Numbered from the stretch's first letter, positions 29,301-41,345 are shown. The stretch: 64,000 nt of DNA from Isoetes taiwanensis (GCA_021234155.1 JAJEKV010000035.1:5779999-5843998), one strand, 5' to 3'. Numbers and translations are program-made. The notes: generated from the sequence alone by a model not told the origin.

Positions 29301-32300
29301 ATTTATGAATGTCTACATCGCAAAAGCGCCCCGACTTCTACTTGCCACATCGGGAGGAGGACAGGCCCAAACTCCGCCTCCGCGGGCCCCTTGTCTGATT
29401 CTCCTATGGCAGTTCCTCGGGCCAGTCCCTGTGCAACAGATCAAGTCTCGGGCCCCCAAAACGCAAACCCTTCTAGAACCCGGCAACCCACATGTGGTTT
29501 ACGTTTTGAGGCCCCTCCTTGTCGATTCAGGGACCTTGCGCCCGTGACTTGACGTGGAGTGGGGGTGTTGACGCCAGAGCACGGACCCTAAAATCCCGAA
29601 GCCGCTTCTTTAATTTCCTCTCCCCAAGGCCCCAGGGGACGGACGGGCGACCTCCCCCTCTCCGAATCGCGATTTGGCTCTCGCCAATGGACCTTTAACG
29701 CCGACATTGCCCTGGGGACCAAGTTCCGTGGCCAGAAGACCACCCGACCTCCAAGAAGCGCCAAAGTAGCTCACTTCCATCACACTCGTAGTCAATTGGC
29801 CTAGGATGTGGATGCGGATACTGTCGTGGAGGGCGTGAGTGTTTTTTTCTTTGCAAACCGACCTTGTAACTTGCTCCCTAGGGTAATTTCGCCATTCCCG
29901 GACGATTTGGCAGGGTCGATTTGCCATTCCGAGCCTTAGGAGGGTGCCCGAACGACAAGACATCATGGTTTCTACAAGGCCGACTCGTGACGCCTTCACA
30001 TGGTTTGACAAGTTCTCCTGGACCGATCTGGAATCTTTTGGGCCTTCCCGAAGAGGGGCCCCTGAACGGAGGATCCAACGGTCGGATAGGGGAACCGGGC
30101 TCCGGGAGGGTGGTCATTAGCGTGCAGCCCCCCGGGGGAGCGCTGCCAGGAAGGGCTGCCCGGAACTTTTTGATCCCGCCTCTTGGGGTCCGGACTCTCC
30201 CTCTTGTGAGGGATCCCCGCAAGGTCCTGGGCCTCGCTTGACTTGGGGAAGGGTGCCAGCCGGTTGCCCCCGCAACGGGCTGCCCCGACTGCTCTAATGC
30301 TAACCCTTTGACCTAGACCTTTCCCAAAAATTTCAAAATTGGGCTGTAGGCCGAGATGGATTAGGAATCCAGCTGGCAAAAAAATCAGAATTTATTTTCA
30401 GACAATGCATTAATTGCTAATTTATGAATGTCTTGCCACCGTAAAAAAAGCGCCCGACTTCTACTTGCCACATCGGGAGGAGGACAGGCCCAAACTCCGC
30501 CTCCGCTGGGTTCCCTTGCTCCAGATTCTCGGCTGGGCTTTTCCTCGGCCAGTCCCTGTGCAACAGACCAAGTCTCGCCCCCAAAACGCAAACCCTTCTA
30601 GAACCTGGCAACCCAGTGGTTTACGTTTTGGAGGCCCTCTCCTTGTCAGATTCGGGCGGACCTTGCGCCGTGACTTGACGTGGAGTGGGGGTGTTGACGC
30701 CAGAGCACGGACCCTAAAATCCCCCCGTAAGCTGCTTGCCCCGAATTTCCTCTCCCCAAGGCCCTGGGGACGGACGCCACCTCCCTCCGGAATCGCGATT
30801 TGGCTCTGCCAATGGACTCAGAACGTCGACATTGCCCTGAGGACCAAGTTCCGTGGCCAGAAGACCACCCGACCTCCAAGAAGCGCCAAAGTAGCTCACT
30901 TCCATCACACTCGTAGTCAATTGGCCTAGGATGTGGATGCGGATACTGTCGTGGAGGGCGTGAGTGTTTCTTTCTTTTGCAAACCGACCTTGTAACTTGC
31001 TCCCTAGGGTAATTTCGCCATTCCGGACGATTTAAGGTGGTCGATTTGCCATTCCCGAGCCTCCCTGCGTCGCCGAACGACAAGACATCGCGGTTTTACA
31101 AGGCCGACCTCAGACGCCCGCGGTTTGACAAGTTCTCCCGACCGATCTGAATCTTTTGGGCCTTCCCAAGAGGGGCCCCCGAACGGAGGATCCAACGGCC
31201 GGATAGGGGAACCGGCCCGGAGGGTGGTCATTAGCGCAGCCCCCCGGGAGCGCCGCCAGAAGGGCTGCTCGGGAACTTTTTTGATCCCGCCTCTTGGGGT
31301 CCGGACTCTCCCTCTTGTGAGGGATCCCCGCAAGGTCCTGGCCTCGCTTGACTTGGGAAGGGTGCCAGCCGGTTGCCCCGCAACGGGCTGCCCCGACCGC
31401 TCTAATGCTAACCCTTTGACCTAGACCTTCTCCTAAAAATTTGAAAATTGGGCTGTGTGCCGGAGATGGATTAGGATTCCAGCTGGCAAAAAATCAGAAT
31501 TTATTTTCGTGACAATGCATTAATTGCGAATTTATGAATGTCTTGCCACCGCAAAAAGCGCCCCGACTTCTACTTGCCACATCGGGAGGAGGACAGGCCC
31601 AAACTCCGCCTCCGCCAGGCCCCTTGCTCCATATTCTCCTGCGCCTTCTCGGCCAGGTCCAAGTGCACAGACCAAGTCTCGCCCCCAAAACGCAAACCCT
31701 TCTAGAACCCGCAACCCTGTGGTTTACGCTTTTGGAGGCCCTCTCCTTGTCGATTCGGGGGACCTTGCGCCGTGACTTGACGTGGAGTGGGGGGTGTTGA
31801 CGCTGAGCAGGACCCTAAAATCCCCCCGAAGTCGCTTTCCCGAATTTCTCTCCCCAAGGCCCCGGGACCGGACGAGGCACCTCCCTTGAATCGCGATTTG
31901 GCTCGCCAATGGACTTTAACGCCGACATTGCCCCGGGGACCAAGTTCCGCGTTTGTAAGACCACCCACCTCCAAGAAGCCAAAGTAGCTCACTTCCATCA
32001 CACTCGAGTCAATTGGCCTAGGATGTGGATGCTGGATACCGCCGTGGAGGGCGGAGTGTTTCTTTCTTTGCAAACCGACCTTGTAACTTGCTCCCTAGGG
32101 TAATTTCGCCATTCCGGACGATTTGGCAGGGTCGATTTGCCATTCCCGAGCCTCCCGTGCCCGAACGACAAGACATCATGGGTTTCTACAAGGCCGACCT
32201 CAGGACGCCCGCTGGGTTTGACAAGTTCTCCGACCGATCTGGAATCTTTTGGGCCTTCCCCAAGAGGGGCCCCCGAACGGAGGATCCAACGGCCGGATAG

Positions 32301-35275
32301 GGGAACCGGCCCGGAGGGTGGTCATTAGCGTGCAGCCCCCGGGAGCGCCGCCAGAAGGGCTGCCGGGAACTTTTTTGATCCCGCCTCTTGGGGTCCGGAC
32401 TCTCCCTCTTGTGAGGGATCCCGCAAGGTCCCGGCCTCGCTTGACTTGGGGAAGGGTGCCAGCTCGGTTGTTCCCGCAACGGGCTGCCCCGACTGCTCTA
32501 ATGCTAACCCTTTGACCTAGACCTTCTCCTAAAAATTTCAAAATTGGGCTGTGTGCCGAGATGGATTAGGATTCCACCTGGCAAAAATCAGAATTTATTT
32601 TCAGACAATGCATTAATTGCGAATTTATGAATGTCTTGCCACATCGCAAAAAGCGCCCCCGACTTCTACTTGCCACATCGGGAGGAGGACAGGCCCAAAC
32701 TCCGCCTCCGCCAGTTCCCCTTGTCCGTGATTCTCTGCTGCACTTCTGGCCAGGTCCCAAGTGCAGACCAAGTCTGGGCCCCCAAAACGCAAACCCTTCT
32801 AGAACCCGCAACCCTGCTGTGGTTTACGTTTGGAGGCCCCTCCTTGTCGATTCGGACCTTTTTCCGTGACTTGACGTGGAGTGGGGGTGTTGACGCCAGA
32901 GCACCTGGACCCCAAAATCTTTTTCGAAGTCGCTTTTCCCGACTTTCCTCTCCCAAGGCCCTGGGACTGACCAACCTCCCTCCGGAATCGCGATTTTCGC
33001 CAATGGACCTTTAACGCCGACGCTGCCACCGGGGACCAAGTTCCGTGGCCAGAAGACCACCCGACCTCCAAGAAGCGCCTTTTCCTTTCACTTCCATCAA
33101 ACTCGTATCAATTGGCCTAGGATGTGGATGGGGATACCGTCGTGGAGGGCGTGAGTGTTTTTTTCTTTTGCAAAACCGACCTTGTAACTTGCTCCCTAGG
33201 GTAATTTCGCCATTCCTGACGATTTGGCAGGGTCGATTTGCCATTCCCGAGCCTCCCGTGCCCCGAACGACAAGACATCATGGTTTCTACAAGGCCGACC
33301 TCAGACGCCCAAGGGTTTGACAAGTTCTCCCGGACCGATCTGGAATCTTTTGGGCCTTCCCGAAGAGGGGCCCCTGAACGGAGGATCCAACGGTCGGATA
33401 GGGGAACCGGGCTCCGGGAGGGTGGTCATTAGCGGCAGCCCGGGGGAGCGCCAGAAGGGCTGCCTCGGGAACTTTTTGGATCCCTCTTGGGGTCCGGACT
33501 CTCCTCTTGTGAGGGATCCCCAAGGTCCCGGCCTCGTTTGACTTGGGGAAGGGTGCCAGCCGGTTGCCCCGCAACGGGCTGCCCCGACTGCTCTAATGCT
33601 AACCCTTTGACCTAGACCTTCTCCAAAAATTTCAAAATTGGGCTGTGTGCCGGAGATGGATTAGGATTCCAGCTGGCAAAAATCAGAATTTATTTTCGTA
33701 CAATGCATTAATTGTGAATTTATGAATGTCTTGCCACCGCAAAAGCGCCCGACTTCTACTTGCCACATCGGGAGGAGGACAGGCCCAAACTCCGCCTCCG
33801 CCGGGCCCCTTGCTCCGTATTCTCGGCTGCAGCTTCTCCGGCCAGGTCCCAAGTGCAACAGACCAAGTCTCGCCCCCAAAACGCAAACCCTTCTAGAACC
33901 CGCAACCCATGTGGTTTACGCTTTTGGAGGCCCTCTCCTTGTCGATTCGGGCGGGACCTTGCGCCCGTGACTTGACGTGGAGTGGGGGGTGTTGACGCCA
34001 GAGCACGGACCCTAAAATCCCCTAAGCCGCTTTTGCCCCAATTTCCTCTCCCCAAGGCCCCGAGGGGACGGACGGGCGACCTCCCTCCGAAATCGCGATT
34101 TGACTCCGCCAATGGACCTTAACGCCGACGCTGCCCCTGGGGACCAAGTTAAAGTATTGTAAGACCACCCGACCTCCAAGAAGCGCCAAAGTAGCTCACT
34201 TCCATCACACTCGTAGTCAATTGGCCTAGGATGTGGATGCGGATACCGCCGTGGAGGGCGTGAGTGTTTCTTTCTTTTGCAAAACCGACCTTGTAACTTG
34301 CTCCCTAGGGTAATTTCGCCATTCTCGACGATTTGGTGGTCGATTTGCCATTCCGGAGCCTCCTCGTGCCCGTTAACGACAAGACATCCGGTTTCTACAA
34401 GGCCGACCTCAGGTGCCCGCGGTTTGACAAGTTCTCCTGGGACCGATCGGAATCTTTTGGGCCTTCCCGAAGGGGCCCCTGAACGGAGGATCCAAATGTC
34501 GGATAGGGGAACCGGCCCGGGAGGGTGGTCATTAGCGCAGTAGCCCCCTGGGCTAGTAGGGAAGGGCTGCCTGGGGAACTTTTTGGATCCCGCCTCTTGG
34601 GGTCCGGACTCTCCCCTCTTGTGAGGGATCCTGCAAGGTCCCGGCCTCGTTTGACTTGGGAAGGGTGCCAGCTCGGTTCTGCCCCCCGCAACGGGCTGCC
34701 CCGACCGCTCTAATGCTAACCCTTTGACCTAGACCTTCTCCTAAAAATTTCAAAATTGGGCTGTAGCTGGAAATGGATTAGGATTCCAGCTGGCAAAAAA
34801 TCAGAATTTATTTTCAGACAATGCATTAATTGCTAATTTATGAATGTCTTGCCACCGCAAAAGCGCCCGACTTCTACTTGCCACATCGGGAGGAGGACAG
34901 GCCCAAACTCCGCCTCCGCCAGTTCCCTTGCTCGTGATTCTGGGCTGCAGCTTTCGGCCAGGTCCTAAGTGCAACAGACCAAGTCTCGCCCCCAAACGCA
35001 AACCCTTCTAGAACCCGGCAACGCATTGTGGTTTACGCTTTGGGAGGCCCTCTCCTTGTCGATTCGCAAGGACCTGCTCGCGGACTTGACGTGGAGTGGG
35101 GTGTTGACGCTTAGATCACGGACCCTAAAATCCCCGAAGTGGTTGCCCCAAATTTTCCTCTCCCAAGGCTCGGGGATCGACGGGCACCTCCCCTCCGGAG
35201 TCTGCGACTTGGCTCTGCCAATGGACTCGAACGCCGACGTTGCCCTCGGGACCAAGTTCTCAGGACTGTAAGACC
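20331..35275. repeat. Homogeneous right sector of the satellite array
   Basis: Spacing between AT boxes is 1093-1158 bp, averaging about 1113 bp, and long blocks are near-identical from copy to copy. An example is the block from TTGACAAGTTCTCC through GGATAGGGGAACCGG. Such homogeneity points to recent amplification or exchange. The last copy stops about 450 bp after its AT box, at AGACCAC near 35,275, where CACTA-type terminal sequence begins. Confidence 0.88.
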
Positions 35276-35412
35276 ACTCATGTTAACCCAACTAAGAAAT
35301 GAGTTTTAAACGTCATTTGTATCGCCGTGATGCGACGTCAATACGCCGCATGCGACGTTATTTGTTATAGCGACGCCGCTTAAACTATTTTTATTTTTGT
35401 TGTGTACATGTT
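35276..35412. repeat. CACTA-type terminal fold-back at the satellite edge
   Basis: About 130 bp contain both a left-type end (AACTAAGAAATGAGTTTTAA then ACGTC) and, at 35,370-35,405, a right-type end (GCGACGCCGCTTAAAC then TTTTTGTTGTGT). They lie in opposite orientation, with GCGACGTCAATACGCCGCA between them. This is either a tiny non-autonomous CACTA derivative or two overlapping element ends. It abuts the truncated last satellite unit. Confidence 0.55.
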
Positions 35413-36339
35413 TGATAACCGGGGCATGTTTGAGCCTAGATAATGCTTGAGCCTAAGAGGCTTGTTTGAACCTAGGTAGCATGTTCGACCCTATGGGAAA
35501 TGCAACGCCTACACGCTCAACATCCAGTAGGCTCCTCATGGTTCACTCTATGTATTTGGACTTGTTCACCCTACAAAATACCATTATTATTATCCGCTTG
35601 AAAGGTAGAGCAAAGTTGATCCACAAATGTAAAAGCTAGTGGATAGCATCAAATTAAGCAATGATCAAAGTTAACTTGGTGGTGGCAATCGGTTTAAGGT
35701 TAGAGAAAATCTAAGTAACTAAGATACCATTGAAGACTCTTTGCATGTTCTAGTCTAGAGGCAATGCTTGAGCCTATGTGGCTTCTTTGAGCCCATGTTC
35801 CGGCCGTTCTTTATTCCTCCGATATAATGTATACCAAAAGGGGGGAGAAAAAAAGAATTGAATTGAATGGGTTTTATTGCACACCTAAGACCAATAGACA
35901 TAGCCTATCGGAAGGATTGCACCGAGGATGTGCATAATATTTGACATATAGAATTTAATGATCGTCTCCTCTAGGTGCTAACTAGGAGTCGCCATTGTTA
36001 GCATTGCCAACATTTGTATTAAAATGCCTGAAGTACATCCTCAGATTTCGTGGAATTGCTCGGTGTAAGATCTTGCATGAGAGCCGGGTGGTCCAACCTC
36101 TTGATGCTCGCTTTCCCGGTGAGTTTGAATGCCTTGATTCGCCGAGGGCTCTTCAGACGTTATAGACTCCTCTAGCACAACACCTTGGAATATTGAAGCG
36201 CCCCTCGGTGTAGTTTGTATGATAAACCACCATGTTGGGTCTTGTCGACGCAGAAAAAAAAAAATCTGGTCAAAGAAGCTGGACGTGAGATTGATATTGA
36301 TGGTCTAAATTTTGAAGTGGATATGTGTATGTGTGTACC
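35413..36339. other. CACTA internal non-coding region with TTGAGCCTA repeats
   Basis: Degenerate direct repeats built on TTGAGCCTA and GCATGTT occur at about 35,426-35,495 and again at 35,744-35,800. No long open frame is present. By position this is the 3' non-coding part of the transposase region. Confidence 0.45.
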
Positions 36340-39300
36340 TGTTCACAGTTGTCTGGAAGGACAAGCGTCTCACTACCAGGGTACATCTTGCTAGAGTTGA
36401 CAAAAAAAAGCCACTTGTTCTATCATACTTTATCTTTGTAGGGCCTGGCCCCTTAATTGAAGGTCAAACCAATCGACATCGAATATGAAGGTCTTAAAAT
36501 TGCCACCAACATCCACCTCCATTATAGTCTTTAACCTCCCACCCAATCATGGTGGCTTCCCTCGACGATTACGATCGGCAACACTTGATTGAAACTCCAT
36601 CGTGAATGATGCCATGACTCCGCAGTCACAAGTCTTCCTGTGTATGTCAAGAGAACTCACACGATAGTGGGTCCCATGCCACCATATCGAGGAGTAAGAT
36701 ATATCTTGTCAAAAGCACCATTAATGTCAATAGATACAATAACATCAAAAGAAAATACTCGATTTCGACATCAACATAATTTGTTGCAACTACCTTTTCA
36801 TGACACCTTGTGCGTATGCCCATTCCAGAGGCTGTAATATACTCCCCTTGTGATATGCATCGGTCAAAGCCCCAGTAGTACCCATTCTCTTTCCATCTTG
36901 TCCGCAAGGGTTCATATCCATCGGTCACGGGGGCTCGTCTATTATGTCGTCTCCATTCATGCCTCTTCTCTTCCATTTCTTCCTTTGCGTTCTCATAACG
37001 AAAGCAATCCATTTTGCCATTGGTGCCGAATTGTAAAGAAGAAATTGATTAACCTTAATGATCATATCAAAGGAAATGACTTCTGCATACCATTGCCTTC
37101 TGCCACTACCCCCACAATCTTCTCGTCCCCTTCATCACTCCATAAGCGAGGTGCATCTGGATGTACGGCGGAAATATATTCTGTCATATAGAAAAGTGAC
37201 TCTTTCGCAAGCCATCCCTCTGCCATACTACCTTCAGGACGTGCTCTTTGACGCACCATATCCTTCAATACCTTCATAAACCTTTCCAAGAAAAACATCC
37301 ATCTGGCATGTACAGTTCCCGCGAGCTCCACTTCCTCAATAAGATGTACCAAAAGATGGGTTTGACTGTCAAGAAAGCTCGTAGGAAACTCCTTCTCCAA
37401 CAAGCAACATGCCTCTGCCATTTTCACTTTCATCTCTTCAATTTCGTCTTTCGGTATAGTTTTTTTACACATCCACCTATGAGGTCCAAAACAAAAAACT
37501 TAGCCACAAATAAAATAGACGGGGGACCACTAAATCAACATGGGTAACAACCTTATGACCTTTGATAGGGCACTTATTGCCTCCAATGGTCCCTTGTCTA
37601 AAACTCCCCTAAAGGTCAGGGGCATGAAGAACTGCATGATCCAAACACCAAATATAAGTTATGGGTTACATTTTATAGTAGTGCATATATATGTGGACTT
37701 CAATTGCTTACATGCAAGAACTTATGCCAGTCATGGGACTTTAAACCAGTCAGCTCCCCACTACTTGTGAATGCGGTTCGCAATGATTGCATGTAACCAG
37801 TTGGTGTTCTAAGGGCCCTTAAATCATCATAAATAGCTCGATGGTCAGACCTAGCAATAACCCATTTTGCCGGAGGAAGTGGTTGCCCTTCACCTCGGAT
37901 CCATGCCTCTTTCTTTGTATTACTTACCTTAAGGTCCATCCTGGCATTTGTTGTGTCTTTTTGACCAAATACATGCTTCCATAAAGAGTTTCCCACGTTC
38001 TTGAAGATATGCATCGGGTCTAAAAGGTGTTGAATCAAAAGGTCGGTCCAATATGGTAGTCTATAAAAAACAGACTTCCTTTTCATATTGGCAGTAAAGA
38101 CTTCCTCCTCCTCCGGCTTCCTCGCCACCATTGTATAATTCCTCATCCTCCTTTGTCTAGGTCGGCTACGACCTCCTCCTTCATGCAGGTGCCCCCCTCA
38201 CGGATTTCCCTTGCGGATTTTCCCCTCTTCCTTCTTATCCCAACGCCACCCCATTCTCGTATGGTAATTCGCTTGGTGGTTCTCAGATAGTCTACAAAGG
38301 CCACCGAATTGTGCATGCCGCTCAAGGGGTGCGTGAGCGCAAATACTTCCTAAAACCCTCAGATACTACTTTCTTGGATGCTTAGAGTGACAAGTCTTTG
38401 CAACTTTTCCCCACATATCATGCAAGGGAAGTGCCCCCGATGTCTTAAACCCGAACACTTTCGGCAAACCGGGAAAGTCATGCATAGTCCACAATAGTAT
38501 ACCTCTAAGATTAAAAACGCCATTTTTATGGGCATCAGAGAGACTGAATACTGTGTTCCACAAAGGAGTAACTCATCCACAATTATTCTTAGGTACACAT
38601 CTAAATTACTTGGTTTTTTCTTCCTGTGTATCAATAAAGTCATCATAATGTGCCCACTCTTCATCAACAACCATGGGGTATGTTGTAGTTCACTATCATC
38701 ACCGGCCATGTAGACCATGCAAAATCGATTGTGTACCATATGGGTTTACGCCATCCATCGGTGGCCAGGCCCAAACGCGACGTTACGTGGTTCTTTTTCC
38801 AAAGTCAGGCCATGTCGCATCGACATGCTTCCAAGCCGACCGCCGCCGGGACTCGCATCACATCATCACTAGATGCATGTGTAGCAGTGAAGTCCATTAG
38901 GCTAGCCAATGTCTTGCAACGGAACATCAACTTTAACCTATAGAATAAATTATAGGCAACATATAAGTACCGAAAATAAGTGAATTTACAACTATTTGTA
39001 AGAAGTGGTGATGCATATACCTTGGGATTATTGGAAAGTGTCGAATAACCTTCTGAGGTACCGTTTTTCCCTTTAGGTCATTCCTGTATCTCGGTTCATT
39101 ACATACGAGACAATGAGTGGACTTCTCATGCTCGGCAGGGGGATAGAAGATCATACAATCATTTGGACATGCATGTATGACTTTATAACCAAGGCCGGTC
39201 GCTTGAATCATTTTCTTAACTTGAGATCTGTCGGTAGGCATATTGTTCTTCTCTGGAAGGATCTTCTCGTGCAATAACTCGCAAGATCTAAGAGTGGTAA

Positions 39301-39735
39301 GATAAAAGATGGAGATGGTGGTAAGATAGAAAGACTTGATAAGTATGTCACCTCAATAGAGCAGAGACACTTGCATTGCTCCACTTGAACTTGGTTTGGA
39401 GATTGAGAATTAGCAGGCACGCCGACAAACGAGGTTCGAGACGTGGGAAATAAGCTGCGTTTACGCCCGATAACAATAGGGTCATCGTCAAGACGACCAA
39501 TCCTCGAAGGGTATGCCACATCTTCTACCATATCCTCTCCACCACCATCCTCGACATCATCTAAATCAATATCGTAATTCTTGAAGAGCGTGCAACATAT
39601 CGAAAGCATCGGCTCGTCACGAAAGACTTCGTTCTCGGGTTCGTCAATAGTTTCATCCTCTTCATATTGATCGTATGCAATATCTTCATATTGGTGCGCC
39701 TCGGCTTGAAATTCACGATTTATAGGTTTCCCTTT
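36340..39735 (-). pseudogene. TNP2-type CACTA transposase, decayed
   Basis: Minus-strand segments match the order of plant TNP2 transposases. They are: an acidic N-terminal stretch (about 39.7-39.5 kb); IHACPNDC followed by a CLVC and VIRHFPIIPR region (39.27-38.93 kb); LDVYLRIIVDELLL, then LRGILLWTMHDFPG (38.74-38.36 kb); RKSVFYRLPYW, LDPMHIFKNVGN and GLKSHDWHKFL (38.15-37.70 kb); LLEKEFPTSFLD and RARPEGSMAEGWLA (37.47-37.06 kb); and a DUF4216-like tail with FIFDVDWFD near 36.48 kb. The enzyme class cuts and joins the element's ends. Several segments lie in different frames. Some breaks may be introns, but stops inside conserved blocks show that the copy is defective. The SET-domain segment lies directly upstream on the same strand. 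Family identity is firm; the exon structure is not. Confidence 0.85.
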
Positions 39736-39936
39736 GCTCAGAACTTAGAACTAATGGATCGGGATGGAGACCGCTCGAATGAGTTCATTAAACAGAGTAA
39801 CGATTAACCATCATGTCAAAAATAATGTAATAAGTATAAAATACATACAACCATTTGTATAGACTCACTTAATGACAAAAACATATTAAAAAAAAAAAAA
39901 AAAAACCTCTTTATTCCTTTTTTTAGTACAACAATA

Positions 39937-40672
39937 CTATTGTTCCATCTCAAATGGGAGAGGTCTATCATAGCGATAGTTGATGAATAACTCATCTCCA
40001 ATGTTTATGCTTTTAATAGCACACACCATGATATATCCGCTTTTACAGATCTTGTAAAAAATCTTCCTCCCTCCTTGACACTCTAAAAATTCACAATTGC
40101 ATCGCTCACGGTTGTCAATAGAACTGTTGATGATGAACCGCAATATTGCCATGAACCCCGGGCCGACCATCAATAAACTTCAACTCCTCATCACATGCCC
40201 CCACGCCTATCGACGCTTGACATTGGAATTCATTCCATAAATCCTCATACGCCAAGCATATTTAGTCAAAGTTTGCCAAGTTTTCCAATCGTACTCGGGA
40301 CCTGCATATGGCATTAATGGAATGTGGGTATCTCGCTCCACTTCTATACGCGTGCCGGAGATAAGGCCGAATCCAGCTTCTGGACAAATGCGGCTCCGCA
40401 TAATGATGTATCTTCTTCCCCAGGGCAAAAGTATGCTAGTGGGTATCAAAAAAACGCGGCCCCAGCACTTAGATCAGCAATTCTTCAGGAATTTCACGCT
40501 CGGGCAGTGAGGCCAAGCGTTCTTGGGAAATGTGCGACACATGCAATGTTCTCATGATTGTAGCCCTTCGTGTTCTTTCACGCAGGGGAACACTCAGCGT
40601 TGAGCGGCACCCATCCACATTATTGATGAATCGGGTTACTGCTTCAGTTTCATATGCCTCTATGGACAACAT
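39937..40672 (-). pseudogene. SET-domain (lysine methyltransferase-like) fragment inside the CACTA element
   Basis: The segment at 40,449-40,207 contains ICPEAGFGLISGTRIE followed by HIPLMPYAGPEYDW. The segment at 40,173-39,937 contains LRFIINSSIDNRERCNCEF, then VCAIKSINIGDELFINY. Together these resemble the start (GxG-type) and end (RFINHS-like, and GDELFINY for the GEEL-x-x-DY element) of a SET domain. SET domains transfer methyl groups from S-adenosylmethionine to lysine. Between them a different frame reads ELKFIDGRPG, as expected for the domain middle, so there is at least one frameshift and a stop. A 68-codon segment upstream (40,672-40,469) may be its N-terminal part. Strand and position suggest a second gene of the transposon or a captured host exon. 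It is broken as read. Confidence 0.68.
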
Positions 40673-41026
40673 TAAACCAAAATCCGCATCTAGTTTGGAG
40701 GAGACATCAGCATCATCTACCTACATATTTAGATATCATAAACATCTTGAATATATACTTAAACTGGGAGAGATACTCTTAAAAAAAAAAAACAAATAAT
40801 AATTGTATACCAACCTGATATCCATGACGAGCATCAGATCTGGTGGGTTGTTCAAATGTACCAAATCTTATCAGATGGTCTTCAACAACCGTTCTAAGTC
40901 GTCTCTTCAGCCCCATACATCTTTTACAATCGCAAACTATTTTGTCCCTCTGCCAATTACAAAAGGTAAGTACTATATACTCACAATAGTTTGAACGGCT
41001 GTGATAGATACAATATATGGTAGTAT

Positions 41027-41063
41027 AAACTCTAAACCCTAAACCCTAAACCCTAAATCCTAA
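41027..41063. repeat. Short interstitial telomere-type repeat
   Basis: Five consecutive 7-bp units: three are perfect AAACCCT (41,034-41,054), flanked by AAACTCT and AAATCCT. This is the plant telomere sequence (CCCTAAA). At this length it could be a telo-box cluster, a telomere-repair scar or chance expansion. Confidence 0.8.
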
Positions 41064-41069
41064 ATGGAC

Positions 41070-41345
41070 AGAATTGGGCCCGGACACGTAGTCCTCTCCA
41101 CTCAAGGTGAAGCCGACCATGCCCTTTCCCATATAAGATTCAATTTCAATAAAGATCTTTTGGAGACGCGCTAGCCCCGATACATAGAGTCCCCTCCACT
41201 CAAGGTGAAGTCGACATATGACCTTGACTACGCGACACCTCAATTTTGTAATCTACATTGTACTTAGTAAGGTATGAAGGTGAGTTTGGGCCTGGCACAC
41301 CTGGTCCTCTCCACTCAAGGTGGAGGCGACCGTGTCCTTGACCAA
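41070..41345. repeat. Three degenerate direct repeats of about 105 bp
   Basis: The words CCTCTCCACTCAAGGTG and AAGGTGAAGCCGACC (or GTCGAC, GGCGACC) recur near 41,092, 41,192 and 41,307. They are preceded by GGGCC(C/T)GG and ACACGTAGT- or ACACCTGGT-like sequence. There is no coding signal. Confidence 0.6.

Larger units (their letters stand above)
590..35275. repeat. Satellite array of about 32 units, 1.0-1.16 kb each
   Basis: A GC-rich unit repeats head to tail across about 35 kb. Each unit holds one AT-rich box with the words TTTATTTTCG, TGCATTAAT and GAATTTATGAATG. The box falls at about 1275, 2275, 3317, 4339, 5380 (degenerate), 6618, 7661, 8700, 9799, 10871, 11927, 12991, 14072, 15079, 16122, 17186, 18215, 19206, 20337, 21441, 22569, 23680, 24788, 25912, 27070, 28174, 29288, 30407, 31517, 32610, 33705 and 34823. 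Other constant words are TTTGACCTAGACC, GGGAGGAGGACAGGCCC, CTAGGATGTGGATG and GGAGGATCCAAC. Reading frames of 60-250 codons recur on both strands only because the unit recurs. They shift frame between copies and match nothing I know, so I read the array as non-coding. It is not 5S or 45S rDNA: no 5S box or rRNA core is present. Confidence 0.93.

Noticed and set aside
590-35275. Possibility that the array is 5S or 45S ribosomal DNA, or clustered tRNA genes
   Set aside because: No 5S internal control region, no conserved rRNA core and no tRNA A/B-box pair with cloverleaf was found in the unit.
590-35275. CRISPR-like array
   Set aside because: Units are over 1 kb and fully repeated with no unique spacers; the genome is a plant nuclear one.
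39884-39905. Poly-A run as a sign of a retrocopied gene
   Set aside because: The adjacent SET and TNP2 segments are on the minus strand, where this is poly-T downstream of the SET stop; no target duplication or spliced-cDNA signature accompanies it.
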